From the NCBI GenBank assembly GCA_002430605.1, contig DJBY01000013.1, forward strand, positions 1 through 9,261: a stretch of 9,261 bases of DNA. Direction: 5' to 3'. Shown piece after piece: positions 5,952-9,261 of the stretch (position 1 is its first letter; each line of letters begins with the position of its first letter). Source of the stretch: Opitutia bacterium UBA5964. GTDB taxonomy: Bacteria; Verrucomicrobiota; Verrucomicrobiia; Opitutales; Coraliomargaritaceae. The notes below the pieces were generated by a model. The model saw only the letters and a list, made by a program, of their open reading frames with translations. It was not told the DNA's origin and did no database searches. The translations under genes and the position numbers were made by a program.

Positions 5952-7619
5952 CTACTGATTCGCCTTCGCCCATGAATCACGCAACGCCACGGTGCGATTA
6001 AATACCGGCGCTCCAGGCTTCGACAACTTGTTATCCACACAGAAATAACCAATGCGCTCGAACTGGCATTGCTCGCCCGCATTCATCTCCATCAAGCTCG
6101 GCTCACAGAGCGCAGTCACTTCTGTTGATGATTCTGGGTTCACATACTTCGTGAATGAAATCTCCTTGTCGGCTTCCGGATGCTCTTCGGTGAATAAGCG
6201 GTCGAACAAGCGAATCGACGTCTTCACCGCGTGATCGGCGCTCACCCAATGAATCACACCCTTCACCTTGCGGTCTTCAGGTTGCTTATTCAGCGTATCG
6301 TGATCGACCGAGCAAAGCAGCTTGGTAATCGTGCCATCGGCGTCCTTCTCGAAGTCGTCGCACTTGATGATGTAACCATAGCGTAAACGCACTTCGCCGC
6401 CCTTCTTAAGGCGGAAAAATTTACGATTCGCCTCTTCCTTGAAGTCGTCCTGCTCGATGAAGAGACGCCCTGAAAATGGGATCTTACGTGTGCCTGCCGA
6501 TTCGTCTTCGGGATTGTTGACCCCATCGACTTCGACGACCTGACCCTCAGGCCAATTGGTAATCTCAATTTCCAGTGGATTAAATACCGCCATGCGGCGG
6601 ATCGAGCTGCTGTTCAACTCTGAACGCACCGCATGCTCCAGCAGCGCCACATCACTGGTCGAATTCACCTTGGTAATGCCGACAGTCTCACAGAATTTAC
6701 GGATCGCCGCCGCCGGATAACCACGGCGACGCATCCCAGAAAGTGTCGGCATGCGTGGATCATCCCAACCATCGACGAAGTTGCCCTCAACTAGCTCACG
6801 CAGCTTACGCTTACTCACCACCGTGTAGGTCATGTTCAAACGCGAGAACTCGGTCTGTTTGGATGGGAAAATATCGAGCTTTTCGATGAACCAATCGTAG
6901 AGCGGGCGGTGGTCTTGGAACTCCAAGGAGCAAAGCGAGTGCGTGACCTTTTCAAGCGAATCACTTTGACCGTGGGTAAAATCGTAGCTCGGATAGATGC
7001 ACCAGTTGTCGCCCACACGGTGATGATGCATGCGCTTGATACGATACATTACTGGGTCGCGCATGTTCATATTTGGATGCGTCATATCTATTTTGGCGCG
7101 CAACACCATCTCGCCATCGGCAAACTCACCCGCACGCATGCGTTTAAACAGATCCACGCTCTCTGCGATCGGACGCTCACGATGTGGGCTCGGACGGCCT
7201 GGCTCGTTGATTGAGCCACGGTAGTCGCGCATCTCGTCGAACGTAAGCTGATCGACATACGCGTGGCCCTCTTCGATCAGCTTGATCGCCCACTCAAACA
7301 GTTGCTCAAAATAATCACTGGCGAAACAGATCTTCGCCCATTTAAAGCCCAACCATGCGATGTCTTCCTCGATGGCACGGACGAACTCGTCGCTCTCTTT
7401 CTCGGGATTGGTATCGTCGAAACGCAGATTACACTGCCCGCCAAATTCCTCAGCGATGCTGAAATTCAGGCACAGCGCTTTGGCGTGGCCAATCTGTAAA
7501 TAACCATTCGGCTCAGGCGGGAAGCGTGTTTGCACACGTCCATCATGTTTACCAGCTGCCACATCGGCAGCCACCATTTGGCGGATGAAATCGGTCGGCG
7601 TAGCTTTGGCGTCTGACAT
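5952..7619 (-). CDS. glnS: Glutaminyl-tRNA synthetase (GlnRS)
   Basis: This class I synthetase attaches glutamine directly to tRNA-Gln. The 555-residue length matches bacterial GlnRS. Signatures include the N-terminal TRFPPEPNGYLQIGHAKAL (31-49), RFDDTNPEKE (66-75), the acceptor-end region with GSINEPGRPSPHRER (135-149), CIYPSYDFTHGQSD (207-220) and the KMSKS equivalent VVSKRKL (267-273). The two beta-barrel anticodon-binding domains occupy about 340-550. The HIGH tetrapeptide is QIGH, with Gln42 in place of the usual first His. The ATG at 7619 (MSDAKATPTDF) is chosen: an in-frame upstream extension to 7661 starts with TTG and adds 14 residues absent from the family. The gene lies 62 bases after the gltX stop on the same strand, so cotranscription is likely. 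Its presence implies direct glutaminylation rather than the Glu-tRNA-Gln amidation route. Bacterial GlnRS is generally thought to have been acquired from eukaryotes; nothing in the local base use looks foreign. Confidence 0.97.
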   Translation of the reverse strand: MSDAKATPTDFIRQMVAADVAAGKHDGRVQTRFPPEPNGYLQIGHAKALCLNFSIAEEFGGQCNLRFDDTNPEKESDEFVRAIEEDIAWLGFKWAKICFASDYFEQLFEWAIKLIEEGHAYVDQLTFDEMRDYRGSINEPGRPSPHRERPIAESVDLFKRMRAGEFADGEMVLRAKIDMTHPNMNMRDPVMYRIKRMHHHRVGDNWCIYPSYDFTHGQSDSLEKVTHSLCSLEFQDHRPLYDWFIEKLDIFPSKQTEFSRLNMTYTVVSKRKLRELVEGNFVDGWDDPRMPTLSGMRRRGYPAAAIRKFCETVGITKVNSTSDVALLEHAVRSELNSSSIRRMAVFNPLEIEITNWPEGQVVEVDGVNNPEDESAGTRKIPFSGRLFIEQDDFKEEANRKFFRLKKGGEVRLRYGYIIKCDDFEKDADGTITKLLCSVDHDTLNKQPEDRKVKGVIHWVSADHAVKTSIRLFDRLFTEEHPEADKEISFTKYVNPESSTEVTALCEPSLMEMNAGEQCQFERIGYFCVDNKLSKPGAPVFNRTVALRDSWAKANQ

Positions 7620-7681
7620 AAGCGTTGAAGAAGATGAATCGTGTAAAATCTGCCAGATCAAAAGCGTCGGCAGTAAAAGAT

Positions 7682-9046
7682 TTAGCCAATAAACGCCTTC
7701 AGGCGCGTCAGCACGCGCGCTTTACCCAGCACGGCCAGCATCGGCAACAGATCAGGACCGCCGCCCTGCCCGCTCAATGCGTAGCGCAGCGCGGGGAAAT
7801 ACGCGAACACCTTCATGCCCTTCGATTCGGCATGCGCCTCGAGTGCGGTTTGCAGTGCATCCGCTTCGAACGGCTCGATGCCTTCGATGACTGGCACGAT
7901 CTCCGCGAGTAGCTCCTTCGAATCCGCCTTTTTGGCGATTTTGATGCCGGTCTGCTCATCCATCACATATTCGTCGCAAAAGAAATAACGGCAGAAGTCA
8001 GGCAACTCATCCAGCGAGCGCGCCTTGCCTTGGCAGAGCGCCAGCACCGATTGAATGTAATCCTCATCCGCGTCCTCTTCGATCACACCGGCAGTGTGCA
8101 GAATTGGGCGTGCCAAGAACGCGTAGCTCTCAACATTCATCTCACGCAAATACTCCGTGTTAAGCGCAGACAGCTTCTTCTCGTCGAAACGTGAATTGCC
8201 CTTGTTAATTCCAGGAAAGTCAAACAACTCGATGATCTCATCGATGTCCATTTTCTCGCGCTCGTCTTTTGGATTCCAGCCCAGCAGCGAAATATAGTTA
8301 CGCACGGCGTTGGCCAAGAAGCCGCGTGTTTCGTATTCTTCAATCAATGCGCCCTTGTCGCGCTTGCTCATCTTGCCGGGGCCCGACTCTTTCAGAATCA
8401 GCGGAATGTGTGCAAATACTGGCGGCTCGACGCCGAAGGCCTTAAACAGCTCCACGTGCTTGCTGGTATTTGACAGATGATCTTCACCGCGAATCACGTG
8501 CGTAATGCCCATGGCGATGTCGTCGACCACGTTGACGAGGTGGAACACCGGATTGCCGTCCTTGCGCACAATTACAAAATCCATCTCTTCAGCACGCTCG
8601 ACACGACCACGCACCGCATCGTCAATCACGACTGGAGCGGCTTTGACCTTCTCCACCTCTGCCTTGCGGAAGTCGTCATACTCAGTGTAGCGTTCGCCTT
8701 CGAGTTTGAACCAAATCGCACCGTCCTTCTCGTAGGTGCGCCCCGCATCCTTCAGCTTTAGCAAATACTCGTCGTAGATCGCTTGGCGTTGGCTCTGAAA
8801 ATACGGCCCATACGCACCTCCGACTTCCGGACCTTCATCCCATTCCATGCCCATCCAACGCATCCCATCGAGCAATACGCGCAGCGCCTCGTCGGTGTTG
8901 CGCTCTTTGTCGGTGTCTTCAATACGCAGCACGAAGACACCACCTGTATGACGGGCATACAGCCAATTAAACAACGCAGTGCGAGCACTGCCGATATGGA
9001 AAAATCCAGTAGGACTGGGAGCGAAACGAACGCGAACTTGAGACAT
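7682..9046 (-). CDS. gltX: Glutamyl-tRNA synthetase (GluRS)
   Basis: GluRS is a class I synthetase that makes Glu-tRNA-Glu for translation and for tetrapyrrole synthesis. The 454-residue protein begins with the family signature VRVRFAPSPTGFFHIGSART (HIGS at 17-20), followed by RIEDTDKERN (41-50), FHLVNVVDDIAMGITHVIRG (168-187) and the KMSKR loop (225-229). The C-terminal helical anticodon-binding region includes LLGW (254-257) and ends in the usual GKARVLTRL-like helix. The Cys-rich zinc knuckle of the E. coli type is absent: the equivalent stretch around 100-120 has no cysteine. Whether the enzyme is discriminating cannot be judged safely, but a GlnRS next door suggests it need not charge tRNA-Gln. 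The start at 9046 follows an AT-rich stretch (9047-9059) and has no Shine-Dalgarno. gltX is probably the first gene of a gltX-glnS unit. Confidence 0.97.
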   Translation of the reverse strand: MSQVRVRFAPSPTGFFHIGSARTALFNWLYARHTGGVFVLRIEDTDKERNTDEALRVLLDGMRWMGMEWDEGPEVGGAYGPYFQSQRQAIYDEYLLKLKDAGRTYEKDGAIWFKLEGERYTEYDDFRKAEVEKVKAAPVVIDDAVRGRVERAEEMDFVIVRKDGNPVFHLVNVVDDIAMGITHVIRGEDHLSNTSKHVELFKAFGVEPPVFAHIPLILKESGPGKMSKRDKGALIEEYETRGFLANAVRNYISLLGWNPKDEREKMDIDEIIELFDFPGINKGNSRFDEKKLSALNTEYLREMNVESYAFLARPILHTAGVIEEDADEDYIQSVLALCQGKARSLDELPDFCRYFFCDEYVMDEQTGIKIAKKADSKELLAEIVPVIEGIEPFEADALQTALEAHAESKGMKVFAYFPALRYALSGQGGGPDLLPMLAVLGKARVLTRLKAFIG

Positions 9047-9261
9047 AATAAAATCTATTTAGGTTGATTTGCCGCAGTTCAAAAAATGACGATGGGCCAA
9101 AGCAAACTACGCACTCAATAAACATGCCGAATCGAGTCAACGTTGATCAGCGACTGCCCAAAACTAAGCATTACCAGTAGCGCAGTAAAATGAACGAATC
9201 AAACCCGGGTTTAGAGTGAAACTTGCCCAATCTAGTGCGCTAGCGATTCCGATACACCTGC
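9047..9261. other. Gene-free leader region upstream of gltX
   Basis: These 215 bases hold no supported gene and presumably contain the gltX promoter on the minus strand. Candidate -35 hexamers on that strand are a TTGACT about 90 bases upstream of the ATG and a TTGAAC about 40 bases upstream; AT-rich sequence lies next to the start, but no -10 is convincing. A 12-bp perfect palindrome centred on CCCGGG lies at 9201-9212 and is not followed by a T tract. No tRNA, riboswitch or T-box-like structure is evident, though this was judged by eye. Confidence 0.4.

Noticed and set aside
9164..9261. Minus-strand frame open for 32 codons to the right edge, ending at 9164
   Set aside because: It is too short, has no recognisable motif and no visible start; it could be the tail of an upstream gene, but chance is as likely.

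Overview
The window is a compact chromosomal segment of moderate GC (roughly half). Six full-length protein genes account for most of it; five lie on the minus strand and one on the plus strand. The protein styles best fit a marine Verrucomicrobiota of the Opitutae / Puniceicoccales type: a bacterial GlnRS beside GltX, a TrpRS with an extra segment, an unrecognised two-helix coiled-coil membrane protein, and a soluble PAS kinase. That assignment is an inference from general resemblance, not from a marker gene. None of the six starts has a recognisable Shine-Dalgarno sequence.

Layout from left to right. Positions 1-190 hold no gene but carry a plus-oriented terminator-like hairpin, probably closing something off the left edge. 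At 191-1717 (minus) is a soluble PAS / HisKA / HATPase hybrid sensor kinase whose C-terminal receiver has Asn where the phosphoacceptor Asp should be. At 1795-3336 (minus) is an unrecognised membrane-anchored coiled-coil protein with a long acidic linker and a small C-terminal domain. The 3337-3685 gap holds what looks like the decayed remnant of a small minus-strand gene. trpS lies at 3686-4744 (minus). A short divergent promoter region with a perfect 7-bp inverted repeat separates it from a plus-strand PhoD-like phosphatase, a predicted lipoprotein, at 4831-5835. That gene ends in a perfect 18-bp palindrome. glnS (5952-7619) and gltX (7682-9046) follow on the minus strand, with gltX upstream of glnS. 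The last 215 bases hold no supported gene.

Functionally, the core is translation: three class I aminoacyl-tRNA synthetases (Glu, Gln, Trp), with gltX and glnS in tandem and probably cotranscribed. The kinase and coiled-coil protein lie downstream of trpS on the same strand but are separated by gaps, so no operon is certain. The phosphatase is an inserted, independently transcribed accessory gene. I see no defence system, mobile element, CRISPR array or tRNA gene. The most unusual signals are the phosphoacceptor-less receiver, the broken small gene after trpS, the symmetric divergent promoter and the 18-bp palindrome.
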